Notes under the pieces: model-generated
What the model was told of the DNA's origin: nothing
Databases searched by the model: none
Seen by the model: only the letters and a program-made list of their open reading frames with translations
Assembly: GCA_020631735.1 (NCBI GenBank)
Contig: CM036170.1
Span: 66,541,737-66,605,736 of the forward strand
From: Saccharum officinarum
Taxonomy: Eukaryota; Streptophyta; Magnoliopsida; Poales; Poaceae
DNA: 64,000 nucleotides
Reading direction: 5' to 3'
Part shown: one piece after another, positions 26,025 to 37,292 of the stretch
How the letters are laid out: every line of letters begins with the position of its first letter
Position numbering within the stretch: the stretch's first letter is position 1
Made by a program: the position numbers and the translations under genes

Positions 26025-27414
26025 TATATGAATGAAAAGGATTCTGCAAACGAATAGATAATTATACCATATAGCACTTCATCCGAGAGTATTTTAGGTA
26101 TCGTATTTATATTTTACCACAAGGAAGGTGTAGCTTTGGACATGTATTGATAACTTATAACATTGATAGAGAAATAAGCCATAACAATCTCTCTACTCAT
26201 AACAGGGGTAAGTCATAAGATAAATAAATCACTCAAAGCACTTCTATCTACAGCATTAGCATAGTCAGGTTAGAATATTAGAGGAATAATTCCTAGGTCA
26301 TTCTTAATTACAAGTCAAAGCATACGTCGATTAGTGCAATTACACCTAGTAGTCATTGCTAAGATCACTATTGAATCTACACATAAGGGGCATTACTTCA
26401 GGAAGTTTGAGAACAGAGCTTTCCCTTATTTTGCAACCGGGACCTACTTCTTCGACCTATACTCAGGGAGTGAACTACAAAAGACTCAAAGGTAATGTCA
26501 CAACCGCGATCTACCACATGATCCAGAATATAGAGTGTATTCGTAGGTAAATAGCATATAAGCACCACGCTTACATGATCTGTACCACCCACCCTTGGAT
26601 CCTTAATAGGGTGAATGCTATACAAACTTATGCATAAACACAACGATAAACTAACTATACTAAGCATATAATCAAAGTAGACGATGAATATTGAAACCAA
26701 GAACATGAACGAGATGAATACTAATATTGTCATAACGATTATAGCAAGCATATAAAAATAATGGAGATACAACAAGCAAGGGGTATAAGAACTATACCGA
26801 ACCAAGCTCTTGACAATGTTGGGAATCCAAGTGAAGAACTGCTTGCCTCCCTCTAGACCTAGCCTAACTAGCTAATGCCCTAGAAACTAGAGGAACTCTG
26901 AGGAGATTAGGGTTTCTGGCTCTGGATGATTTGATCTCAAATGACTTGATCTCAAATGACTTGGTACCTCCAGGGGGGCTAGGGTCTGTTTATATAGCCT
27001 AGGGGCTGCAACATGAGCCCTTAGATCAAACCGACTTGAAGGACGATGTAGATGAAATCCTAGGAGGCAGTGGAGGAAGCTTCTAGAAGCTAACAGGCAG
27101 GGGGGCAGCTACCAGGCCGGGCGCCACCATGGTGGGGTCGGCCGGCCCCACCTGGCAGCCCCTCGGGGTCTGCCGTGGCATGGTGTCCTCTGGAACCTTT
27201 TGGAGTAGTTTTCATCGCAGTTAAGTTTAGTTCTATTTGACGTTTTCATCCCCCTTTCTAGTTTTCTAGAATATCCCGGCTGAAAATATAGTTCACCAAA
27301 ACTTATGGAATTTGTCAGTTTAAACCCCTAAGTTTCTATTGGTGATCCATTTTAAGCATTTATTCAAGTTATGTTGATGGTTTATGATGAATAATAACTA
27401 CCGTCAACATTGAC

Positions 27415-28149
27415 CTTCTATATTCATCACATAGAAATAAATTACTTCCATCATGACTTTCATCTTCTTCTTGCTCAAAGATGGGTTGTAGATTTTATCC
27501 ACGAATTGGAGTGGAACTGGTTGCTGCAGACTAGAGTGGTGCGGCACTGCTGCTCAGAGGTGCGGCACTGCCGCTTGGCAATGTTGCCGCAGGAGTTTGC
27601 AGTTGCACTGCATCAGGTATGTTAGTGGAAACTGGGGCAGCAACAACTTGAGGAACCTCCACTTTTGTAGCTTGGTCTTCTTGTGGCTAATATCACCAAT
27701 AGCTAGTTACTTGATTGCTTCATATGGTGGATCTTTATTACGTACAACATGAATAAGATCTAGTTACTTGATTGCTTCATATGGTGGATCTTTATTATGT
27801 ACAACATGAATAAGATCTTGCTCTACTAGAGAGCCATTAAAAGTATCATATGGCAAATGATTTATTTAAACTTGAAGTACTCTAGCCACTCTTAATAATT
27901 CACAAACACACATGTATTTATGAACTACTAGAGACTACACAAGTTAAGTGGCTAGCTAGGAAAGGTTAGGTACTAGTTACCGAGATGAGTATGAAGTTTT
28001 GAAATAGTTGCAATGAGTCATCTTCAGGTCAACCATAAAAGAAAATACAATATGAATTGATTGATAGCTTAAGTGAATATTTTCAATAAACTTGCTCAAA
28101 CACCTCGAAGCTTCATATCACATTCATGTACCTACAACACTCATCAAGC
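27415..28149 (-). other. Non-coding interior of the gag-only element
   Basis: It resumes directly after the composite insertion. It contains GTGCGGCACTGCTGC and GTGCGGCACTGCCGC near 27538-27575, and a 61-bp direct repeat at 27699-27820 (TAGTTACTTGATTGCTTCAT.. twice). No gene is seen. Confidence 0.55.
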
Positions 28150-29238
28150 ACAACTTGGTACCCAAACTATGTTGGGTCCATCAAGGTTAGTCACAAGAGA
28201 CTTAGGCACCTAAATGGCCTTTGTGCTAGCACGTGGAGAACCAATCACCTTTCTAGCACAAGTGTCAATCTTGGGCATCCTAAGCATATTTGAATCAATT
28301 GACAAGTTGAACTTAAGAGCGTTACTAATGGGACAATCCATACTTAGAGTCTCTTTCCTTGACAAGTGTAGCATAGGTGGCGCTTGATCTTGTAAGACAT
28401 CTTCTTATCCTGCTTCTTGTTTGCTTCTTTGTCAATGAGCCTCTTTCTTGATGATGCCAAGCTTTCTCCCTTCATGTGGGAGCATGATAGAATTTCATGA
28501 CCCTTCTTATTGCATCCATAACACTTCTCTTGCTTCTTCTTGTCTTGTTCTTTGAAAGTGTGGCTTAGTCATCAACCTTGTTGGAACACATAGAGGCATT
28601 GTGTCCCATGTTGGAGCACTTGACAGGAGCCATCTTCTTCTCTTGGATCTTGCTCATGCCCTTTTCTTCTTTCTTCATGGTGCAATCTCTCACATGGTGA
28701 CCCTCTTTCTTGCACTTGAAGCAAGTGATGAGAGTCTTCTTTGATTGAAGTTGCACTTTGGTGGCCTTGGAGGCTTTGCTATTCTGCCCAAGTGAGGCAC
28801 TGCTGCACTGAGATGAGGCACTGTCGCATCTTGGAGCTTCTGCAGCCTTGAGCGGAGCTACTGCATTTTAGACATAGTGCACTTCTTCAAATTTTCCTTT
28901 GACTTTGCCATTGTTGGACTTGTAACCTTCTAGATAGGGCTTGATGCACGCTGTTGTTGATCCCTTCTTAAGCTTCTTCACTATGTATTCACAGTTATCT
29001 TGAGGAGGTTAAGCATTGCACTTTCCCTTCAATTGAATCAAGTCCCTTTTTAGCCTCTCAACCTCTTTCTTGAGCTCTTCATTTTTTTTGTAATAGAATC
29101 ATCACAAGTTTCTACAAGTATATGCTCAACAGAAGGTTGGCTTGCTTGAAAGCAACAATTGTCAGCACATGATAAGATAGATGAAGCTTGTGTACATGTG
29201 CACTTGTGAGTGTGAGGTTGGTATGATTTTACCGCTGT

Positions 29239-31905
29239 TGAATGCCCAAGTTTAGTTTTGGTAATTAATGACACCAAGTTGCTAATACCATGTGTTAAGT
29301 GGTTTAAGTTAGGCATAAGCAACACATGTGATGAAGGTGCATGTGGCATGGAGTGGTGGTCATAAGATCACAAAGAGATAGTGCATGGACATAAAATGAT
29401 GGTCATGGTGATCAAGCATGAGGAGATAGATATGGAACAAAGTGATCAAGGTAAAGGTATAATCATAGGGTTTGCTTTTGCCAGTCTAAGATGAGTAGAG
29501 AAGTGATTGACCGGGTTTAGGATTGATAGCCGACTATCAAGAGGGGCAATCATGGTTAGCTCGTGGATCAAGTGCTACTAGGTCATCTTTTTGAGCATAT
29601 GCATTAGGATCTTGTAGAGAGCTAACATATCGCCTTGGAAAATGATTGTGAAAATGCTAACACACATGCACATGGTGATATACACATGATGGTGTTGGCA
29701 CATTTGCGAAGGCAGCGGTGTTTGAGCGGTAGTGAGGCATTTTCAGGGAAATGAAATGTCTATTTTCCATTGTGCCAGAGGTTGAAAAAGTGGTGAAAGC
29801 ATGGAGGTGTTTCATGAGCTAAAACATATGTTTTAGTGATACACATATGGAGAGTAGCTCATAAGTGAAAGGGCGGATCAAGCGAAACGAGAAAACGATG
29901 AAGTGTCGCCAAGATACACGTGACAAACGCGCGAGTCGGGAGCAACAGACGCTGACATCAGCGTCTGTTGGGCTACCCTAGCTCAGCCTGTGCGCGTGGG
30001 CGCGACAGACGCGCTGTCGCAAAGGGAACAGACGCGGCCTCGCGCACTGTTCCAGCGTCTGACGCTGTGGAACTACGCGCTTACTTGTCAATTCCATTCC
30101 GGAATGGGCCGGAATGACCGGTATACCCCATTCCACCGGTCAGAACGGAATGCGAATGACTCAATCCCGTACCGGCTAAAATATCGGCCGTTTCAGCCAT
30201 TTCGTGGTGTTCCGGGCAGAATTTGAATGCCGGCTATCTCGGTACCAGTTGCATACTCAGCGCTGCAGGGCTGCAGGCTACAACACGCTGCCCGATACTT
30301 TGCATGCTTCTCTAGACTTCACGGCATTGAGAATAGAGCTGCAGTAAAGTAGTAATTTCTTTTGCTTTGAAGGCATGTGGCCACGGTAATTGATAGGCAG
30401 ATTGCTTGCTAACGTATATACACCATCTGTGTATTTGGAATTCTGTTATTTATTACATAATGATAAAGTATATATTAACAAAGATGATATAATAAACCTA
30501 AAAATAAATATATGTACATATTGATAAAAACATTTTGGAATTATTTATTACATTCCGAGATGGTACACCGGTATTGTCTGGTACCGAAACGTTCCGTACC
30601 AATGAGTAAACCGGAATGGTCTCCGAAACGGAATTTACAAGTATGACTGCGCGGGCGCGTGCGAGCGTGAGCAACAGACGCTCAACGCCATGTCTGTCGG
30701 CCTTGCAGCGTACGCATCTGATGAACTCAGGCGAAAACGTCCTTACTGGACAGCGTCTGTTGCGCGACGGAGGCTGAGGGTGCGGAGCGTCGGACGCGTC
30801 TGTCGCCCACGACAGACGCTGGGTCACGAAGCATAGGACGCGTCTGACGCGTAGAGCGCGAGCGCGGTAAACTCCAACGGTCAGGACACGTGGCCGCTCG
30901 GTGGTGCGACAGACGTGCTTGTAGCGTCTGTTGGTTTAGCGACAGATGCTACTGTGCAGCGTCTGTCACCCCCGAAATTCGTCCAGTGAAGTTGATAATG
31001 GCTAGCTCTTGAGTGAAACATTATAAATAAGAGGTGGCCGGCCCTTGGGTGTTGACTCTTGCACATTTTGAGATATTGAGGCACACTTTGAGCTAGAGAA
31101 CACTCCCTCCACTCATCTCCTTGCTTGGTTGCATACTCTAGAGAGATTGAGTGAGATTCAAGTGCATTGCATTAAGAGTTGCATCTAGTGGCACTTGATC
31201 TTCGTGTTTGCTGCGGATTGCTTGTTAGTCTTGGGTGTTTCCCAACACCCTAGACGACTTGGAGTAGCGGTGGTGTTGAGCTTGAACTTGGAGATTGTTT
31301 TGAACCTCACCAAGTTGATTGTGAGGGGTTCTTGAGCCTTCCCCGCGGGAGTTCGCGAATTGGCTACTCTAGTGGAGCTCGTGGCTTGGAGGATCCCCAT
31401 CTTATGAGTGGATGTGCGACACCCGCTGAGGGTTCAACTCTTGATAGTTGATTAGTTCGTGATCTATCAAGTGGGTGCATCGCCACAATGAGGAGTAGCT
31501 TGCCGGGAAGCAAGTGAACCTCGGTAAAAAATCTTGTGTCATCTCTTTGCCGATGATTTCTATTGTGATTGCTCATTGTGATTTATTCTTCGAGTGCATT
31601 GCTTCTCTACATCGTTGGTATAAGAATCAAGTCACTTGCTCTTTACTTTCTTGTACTAGTCCTTGTGTAGTTTGCTTAGTGTAGCCTTTATCACATAGGA
31701 GTAAGTAGCTTATTGACTTAGCCTTGTTAGTGTGTATTAGAGATCATAGCCTTGCTTCACTAAAATTGTATAGGTGGCTTGCATAGTGTAGTTGAGCTAG
31801 TGCTAGAATTAGCTTAGCCATCTTTTATACTAACGTGGTTATTTAGTGAAGCTTGTAGATTTTTAAATAGGCTATTCACCCCCTTCTAGCCATTTGAACC
31901 TTATA
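29239..31905 (+). mobile_element. Solo LTR, 2.7 kb, inside the gag
   Basis: The LTR runs from TGAATGCCC to CCTTATA. Flanks GCTGT (29234-29238) and GTTGT (31906-31910) differ by one base; removing the LTR and one flank restores the gag reading ..VLVTAVKSYQ... The end GGCTATTCACCCCCTTCTAG is the usual end of copia-type LTRs in grasses. It holds a hAT MITE and many GCGTCTGT/ACAGACGC words. Confidence 0.8.
30080..30645. mobile_element. hAT-type MITE, 566 bp, inside the 2.7-kb solo LTR
   Basis: The ends are inverted: CTTACTTGTCAATTCC and, on the other strand, CATACTTGTAAATTCC. The 8-bp flanks ACTACGCG and ACTGCGCG differ at one base. GGAATG/CATTCC and CCGGTA words crowd both ends. It is non-coding. 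Confidence 0.75.
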
Positions 31906-32518
31906 GTTGTTACCAAAACCTCATGAGCTATTTCTAGCATGAGATGAGAATCCATAAGCTTCTCATGAGAGCACAAGAGCTCATCATGACTTTCTTGCAA
32001 AGTCTCATTCTTGCTAGTAAGCCTTTCCACTTTGTCCTTGAGCATACAATTCTCACCTTCTAATTGAGTAACACAAGATAGAGAGTTAATAGTATGAGTT
32101 TGCTCAATTGACAAATTTTCATACCTTTTGACCAAACTAGCATGAGAGCACTTAAGCTTTTCATGTTTTTTGGTCAACTTCTCCAAGTATTTGACCTTGT
32201 TAGTGAGAAACTCTTCTTGCTCGTGAAGTGTTTCTTCTTGCTCTTTAATTTTCTCTATGAGCTTGAGCACCATCAACTTGTCTTTCTTGCTTAGACGTGC
32301 CAAGTGTTGATTGAACTCATCATCATCACTTTCATCTTCACTTTTAGTCTCACTCTCACTTGCCGCACTCTTCTCTTTCTTTGCCATGAGACCCACATGA
32401 GGGGTGGCATAGAGAGTTGAGCTTCTTGGTGAGGTGGATTCATCATTTGGTCCCCACCGATCACAATCTTCTTTTTTCTTTGAAATGTTAGTCTCACAAG
32501 AACAAGAGGAAGTAGAAG

Positions 32519-33318
32519 TGATGAGGACATCACCACGCTGGACACACCGATGCTATGGTCTTCCCCAAGTTGCAATTCGTTCCCAACTCAGCTGCCACGT
32601 CACCCTCGGATTCAGCAGACACGTCGTCACTGTTTCGGTCATAACTTTCTCATACAACATCAAAACGGGGCGTTCTTGGATGCATTGGAAAGGGGACGAC
32701 AATGCCATCGTTTTGGATCTAGTCCTAGCTCCAGAAGGTCCGTAGATCATTCTGTGTGACCATGGCAAGGTGCTGCGTCACCTATTTGGGCCAACTTGGC
32801 CATGTATCGTGTCGGGCCTTAAGCCCAAGTTGTGGGCGCTCAACCCCTAGCCGTCCCTAACCCTAGGTCAAGTCTTAGACTATAAACACAGCCGCTGCTG
32901 CTAGACAATTGGGTTTTATTTAGAGTTTAGTTTTTCATCGAGAAACTGAATTGTTCATTGTAACTGTGGTGACAAATCCTTTTACAGTAATCCAGGGCCC
33001 CTGTTCTTGATCTCCTCCACTGTGTCGATTAGTCCTTTGGAACTGAGTTCTCAAACTCTCTATTGATATTCGTGTCATTCATATTTGCAATTTCAGATTG
33101 CGTGTTTTACATTCTTGTTTGTGTTCTTCGATTTGCTTGCAGGAAAAGCCTTCTTGGCGAGGTCAATCGAGTTGTGCTTGGTTGATAACCAATGGAGCAG
33201 TGGTGTAACGGTTGCAAGGTTCGAATCATGTCTGATTCGAAGCTGGATCACCAACGTCGAGATCTCCACAAATCGAACTTACCAGCTACCTCTCGAAAGA
33301 TCGGGCCTGTACTCATCA
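32519..33318 (+). mobile_element. Solo LTR, 800 bp
   Basis: It runs TGATGAGGACATC..ACTCATCA with flanks AGAAG and TGAAG. It contains a TATA-like GACTATAAACAC near 32877 and sits in the degraded gag. A shift of one or two bases in the boundary (flank GAAGT) is equally possible. Confidence 0.65.
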
Positions 33319-33883
33319 TGAAGTACCACATGTAAAAACATTATTCTCACCAACTATTTCATTACCTTTCGTTAAGTCATGTTGGTGAGGAAGTGGATGT
33401 GGCATGATCATTTACACCTTTTGGGAGAATCACTTGAGGCTCTTCATTTGTCGGTGAAGTTGAGCACTCCTCAAGTGGTTCCTCCAATGAGAGCAACTTC
33501 TCATCATATTTGGACTTGTCATATTTTTCTTTAAGTGTGATCCAAATGATATGAGCATCATCAAGTGGTTCACCATCACCAAATATAATGGTATCAAAAA
33601 TATCTTCACTCAAAGCACTAAATAATACATTAGTAGCTTGAGCATTATTTTGTAAGCATTTTACTTTCTCTTTAGATAAGATGGCCAAATCATCACTAGG
33701 AGGTGAAATGCTCACATCTACAATCCACTCAATATGAGGACCCATGGCCCTAAAAATATTAAGCACACTAGTGGACCAAGATGCATAATTTAAACCATCT
33801 AAAAGTAGAAGTTCTAGAGATACCTCCTCACTTGTCGACATCGTCTCTCAAGGCGGTTAAGCCCAAAATTGAGAGCCTAGTTT

Positions 33884-33891
33884 TGATACCA
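33884..33891 (-). other. Primer-binding site of the 24-kb element
   Basis: TGGTATCA on the minus strand, two bases after the 5' LTR end, complementary to the 3' end of initiator-methionine tRNA. The match fails after eight bases. Confidence 0.65.
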
Positions 33892-33892
33892 A

Positions 33893-36152
33893 TTGAAAGG
33901 ATCTTGATATCGCCTAGAGGGGATGAATAGGCCTGTTTAAAAACAAACTCAAGTAGAAGTTAAACTCTAGGTGCGGCACTGCCTCACTTGAGTGTGACAG
34001 TGCCTCACTGCGGTAGTGACAAGTTCACCAAGTACTTGCACTCACAAACAATCACAACCAAGTAGATCGAGTGGAATACAAATAATGCAATTCAAAACAT
34101 AAGGGCAAGACATAAGATTTATCTCGTGGTTTAGTTCACCACCAAGGCATGCCTATATCCACATTGTTGAGGCTTGCCACTAAGGCTTAGGACTTTGCAA
34201 CCCTTCCTCGTTCTCAAGTCAAGAGAGTTAACTCTTGAGATTAGAGGTGATTTCACTAGCTGCAAGAGGATGATTACAAACTTTCCCGCTGCTCACCACA
34301 AGCACGAGAGCTCGTCGGGCGATGCCTAGCCATCTAGGAGGCTTCACCTCCAAGAGTAACAAATGCGCAACGAAGATTGACGAAGCCCGACAAGTGCTCA
34401 AGGTTTGGTTTGCTCTCTTTTGCTTAATCTCTTAGCCCAACACTTAATCGCTCACTAAGAACTTCATTCTCATAAAGAGAGGGATGGGGAGAGCTCTCAA
34501 ATGGCTTTGGAAAGGTTAGAAGTGGTCTGAGACTCAGGAGCCACACCAGGAGGCGTGGAATGTTTATAGCCATCCCACGCAAACTAGCCGTTGTAGTTCG
34601 AAAACTAGCCGTTATGATCTATAAGGTGCGGCATTGCCGCACTTGACGCGTGGCACTGCCTCAAAAATTTGTAGCACTACCGTAGCTCCATGAAACAGCA
34701 CAGGTCACCTCACGAAAAATACCATAACTTTTTACTCCAAACTTCGTTTTCAGTGATCTTGGACTTTTCATAAAGCTTGTTTCGAGGGCTATCCAACCCA
34801 GCATAGAACAAGCTCCAACATCAACTAGTGCAGGTGCAGTGCTAAGTGTTTTCTCTCACGTTAGTACTTGGGTTCAGTTAGTTTGAGCACTTGAGACTTG
34901 TCTAAGATTCGTATTGCATCCCCCTTAATAGTATGACATACCAATACTCAAGATCAAGAGAATATAACTATTTCAACCACTTGAGTCTTAAATGTCTTTA
35001 TACGCCATTTCTTCTCAATATCGCTTTATGAGGGGTTGCAATCAACTTTGTCTCCTCTCTTTGAGCAAATATATCTTGAGCATGTGACTTGAACCATTTT
35101 AACACATGTGAGTTCAATCCATGGCTTCAAATCACTTTTACTAATGATTTGATCCTCAACAAAATATGACTCCTTATAGCTTGATTAGTTCCTCGACTCA
35201 ATGCAAGTACTCTCTTCTTCACCTTAGCCATAGTACCTCAGTCCTCAAGCCATCGCTTGCCCTTCACCTCCATTTAGTCCCACGAAGACATTTCCTTGCT
35301 ATCTTTACCTTATTGAGCCATACTCAAGTCACATCATATTAAGCATCCATTGAAAAACCATTTTTTCAATATTGTGATCCTTGCATGAATATCTTCTAGA
35401 TATGAATATTGAGATCAATCAAGCTTCAGTTGAATCCACATAGATTGTGATATTATGAATCAGCATCAATATGGTCAAGCTAATTCATGATTCCTTGTAT
35501 CCTCTTCATTTTGGCTTGACACTCTTAACACTCAGTTCAATATCTATCTTTATACTTCTACCTTGATCAAATCAATGTAAAGTGATTTTCTAAATCTTTA
35601 TCCATGCAAGCAAACCAACATAGTGATTGACTTATATCTAATATGAGTTGTGTCCTTTATCATTTAACCTTTGCTTGGTATTTCTTTACTTATGCATTCT
35701 TGATTCATTCTTCAACCTTGATCAAAGCCAATTCACTATCAAACTCTTTTTTTGCTCATGCAAAGCAAGTCATTATTGAGACCAATCCAAAATCATCAAC
35801 TCATGTCTCATTTGCTATTTGTCAAGTATGCTTGCTTTCTCATGGTACTATGATATCCCATAACATAGAAGTCATTTCATCAATTCTATTTGCATTGTTG
35901 TCTTCTTCTTGAACTACATTGTTTTCATAACCTTCCAACACAACAATATTCAATTCTAGCCTTAATTTCAACACTATGTGGAATACCATCAAGCTTGTCT
36001 TCTTGTTGAACTTTTGGTATATCTTGTTATGCAATATTCATGTGTATGCAATATACTTAATTTTCTATTCAACACTTAGCAAACTTGTAAGACCTTTAAT
36101 TGTGTTGTCATTCAATTCACCAAAACCCACTGAAAGGCTAGATGCACCTTTA
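33893..36152 (-). repeat. 5' LTR of the gag-only element
   Basis: A 2260-bp direct repeat of the 3' LTR. It is uninterrupted, so it shows the empty site of the hAT insertion in the other copy (GTTATGATCTATAAGG near 34612). Confidence 0.88.
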
Positions 36153-37001
36153 GTGGGCAAAGTTACGCCAAACGAACTTGAAGGGCTGGGCTGGTCCGCT
36201 CTTGTCAACGCTCGGCATATGACGTTGGATAACAGCTTTGCGTCATCAGCCTGGTAGAAGCTTGTGCGCTGATCTGCTACGTTCTCAAGATGCACATCAC
36301 TCAGGAGGTTGGTCAGCTCCTATAGTTTTTGAGAGGCCTGAGTAGACAGTCGCTGTTGGAGAAGGTAATGGACGCCCGAGGCCATGACGTCATGCATTGA
36401 GTTCAGCTGGCTGTTGAAATGATTGTAGAGGGCCGGCATCTTCAGAGCTAGTGGACTGTCGACGAGCCAGTTGTCATGCCTGAACGAAGTGTTTCGGACG
36501 TTCCCGATGGAGACAGTAGTGATCCTCTGGTATGCCGGCAACAAATCTCTCAGAGCTGACCAATGGGTGTCAAACAAGTCACCGCTCAGATCAGCGAGGT
36601 TGACATGCTCGCCAACCCAATGTGCCAAGCTGACCCTTGCGGATGGTGAAGACGATGTAGAAGCTTGAGAAGGAGGCATGTGTTCTAGGTGTCGAGACGT
36701 TTAACTCCAAGCCCGCCATCCTCCTTAGCCTGACAAACATTTTCCAGGCGACTAGACATTTGACGCCCGAGGTGTGCTCCGTCCCCGTCCAAAGAAACGC
36801 TCTACGCCAAGCATCGAGGTCGAACAATCTCAGTAGGAGTTCTTCTTCCTAAAACAAATATGATTTCTATCTATCAAAAGAGCCCAGCATATAGCAGCTA
36901 AGCCAATACTGTCGAAAGTCCCCCTTTTTGGATGAAATTATGAACCCAGAATCGTTCCAAAGAACTAGATCGACAATTGGTCTAGTCATGAACTGTCTTT
37001 C

Positions 37002-37292
37002 AACTATTACTTTTTGGTTTGGTTTATAGAATGGAATTAGCTAATACATCATGACCTCATCTTTTACGAGCTACTACTAATTAATACAACATGACAATTG
37101 ATCGAGCAGGAAGGCAACTTGGAGGGCCTCAGGTTGCCGACTTCATGCGTTTTCTAGAATCATGCTCTATATTTCGGTGTCTAGCTCAGAAAAACACATA
37201 ACATGATTTTAGAAAAAAAAATGGAACAAATTTCATATTTCTTTCTACATTAAAACAAGTTTTCTAAGATTAAATCTGCTTTTACTATTTTA
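37002..37292. other. Spacer between LINE B and the first small Helitron
   Basis: AT-rich, no coding sequence or repeat recognised. Confidence 0.5.

Larger units (their letters stand above)
18920..27409 (-). mobile_element. Athila-like gypsy element, 5' LTR plus gag-pro, no pol
   Basis: The LTR begins at 27409 (TGTTGACGGTAG) and ends at 21904 (..TACCAACA), about 1.47 kb once the nested 4-kb solo LTR is removed. A primer-site-like TGGCACCATCACTGGGGA follows at 21895-21878, then gag and protease-like sequence to about 18945. No reverse transcriptase, RNase H or integrase is present. The flank TTGAC at 27410-27414 recurs at 17462-17466, beyond the plus-strand piece, so the two parts may have entered as one composite. 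Confidence 0.65.
28150..33841 (-). pseudogene. Copia-type gag of the 24-kb element, broken by two solo LTRs
   Basis: The start is MSTSEEVSLELLLLDGLNYASW at 33841, a UBN2-type capsid opening. That frame stops at 33377 beside an 800-bp solo LTR (32519-33318). A charged coiled-coil region resumes at 32396-31910 (KLIEKIKEQEETLHEQEEFL). The 2.7-kb solo LTR interrupts it at HEVLVT, and it continues at 29233 (VKSYQPHTHKC). Four Cys-rich knuckles follow: CFKCKKEGHHVRDC and CSNMGHNASMC at 28730-28590, then CYGCNKKGHEILSC and CYTCQGK near 28520-28360. No enzyme domain follows. It would form particle protein only; as it stands it cannot give one product. Confidence 0.75.
12243..36152 (-). mobile_element. 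Gag-only LTR retrotransposon (TR-GAG-like), 23.9 kb with nested insertions
   Basis: The 5' LTR is 36152-33893 and the 3' LTR 15549-12243. The target duplication GTGGG is exact at 12238-12242 and 36153-36157. A primer site TGGTATCA lies at 33891-33884 and a purine tract AAAAATGGGAGAT at 15562-15550. The LTR runs TGAAAGTGCATC..CCTTTCA; the 5' copy has TA instead of TG at its first bases. Coding sequence is limited to a degraded copia-type gag with zinc knuckles (33841-28150). I found no protease, integrase or reverse transcriptase belonging to it, so it depends on another element. Without insertions it is about 10 kb. It interrupts LINE C. Confidence 0.85.
10972..36816 (-). mobile_element. LINE C: 5'-truncated L1-type LINE, split by a TRIM and a 24-kb LTR element
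   Basis: A 13-bp duplication AGGTCGAACAATC flanks the whole at 10959-10971 and 36817-36829. The element's own pieces are 36816-36158, 12237-11729 and 10994-10972. The first piece encodes part of the RT C-terminal domain (WRRAFLWTG, VTTVSIGN-like and GVHYLLQQR stretches). The second encodes the rest (ETADHIF, WNPDDIALVTELWL and a CCWEIWKHRNEVVF-type motif). It ends GTGGGGATTCACTTTGATCC and a GTCGTTTACCTC A-tail, a common grass LINE 3' end. Frames are broken in several places. Confidence 0.85.
8733..36990 (-). mobile_element. LINE B: 5'-truncated L1-type LINE, split twice
   Basis: Only about 630 bp is the element itself: 36990-36830, 10971-10748 and 8990-8733. The first segment encodes the C-terminal reverse-transcriptase-associated region (ICWALL..RN..CF). 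Joined across the second insertion it continues to the degraded end of the ORF, then a 3' UTR ending GGTAATGAAATTCG..GAGGAAAAAAT at 8745. Near-identical flanks AACTGTCTTCC (8722-8732) and AACTGTCTTTC (36991-37001) are a candidate target duplication; it requires a few non-A bases after the A tail. The split fragments prove it is older than LINE A and LINE C. Confidence 0.65.

Noticed and set aside
33200..33230. tRNA-like A and B boxes (TGGTGTAACGG and GGTTCGAATC)
   Set aside because: They are only eight bases apart, far too close for a tRNA gene, and lie inside a solo LTR.
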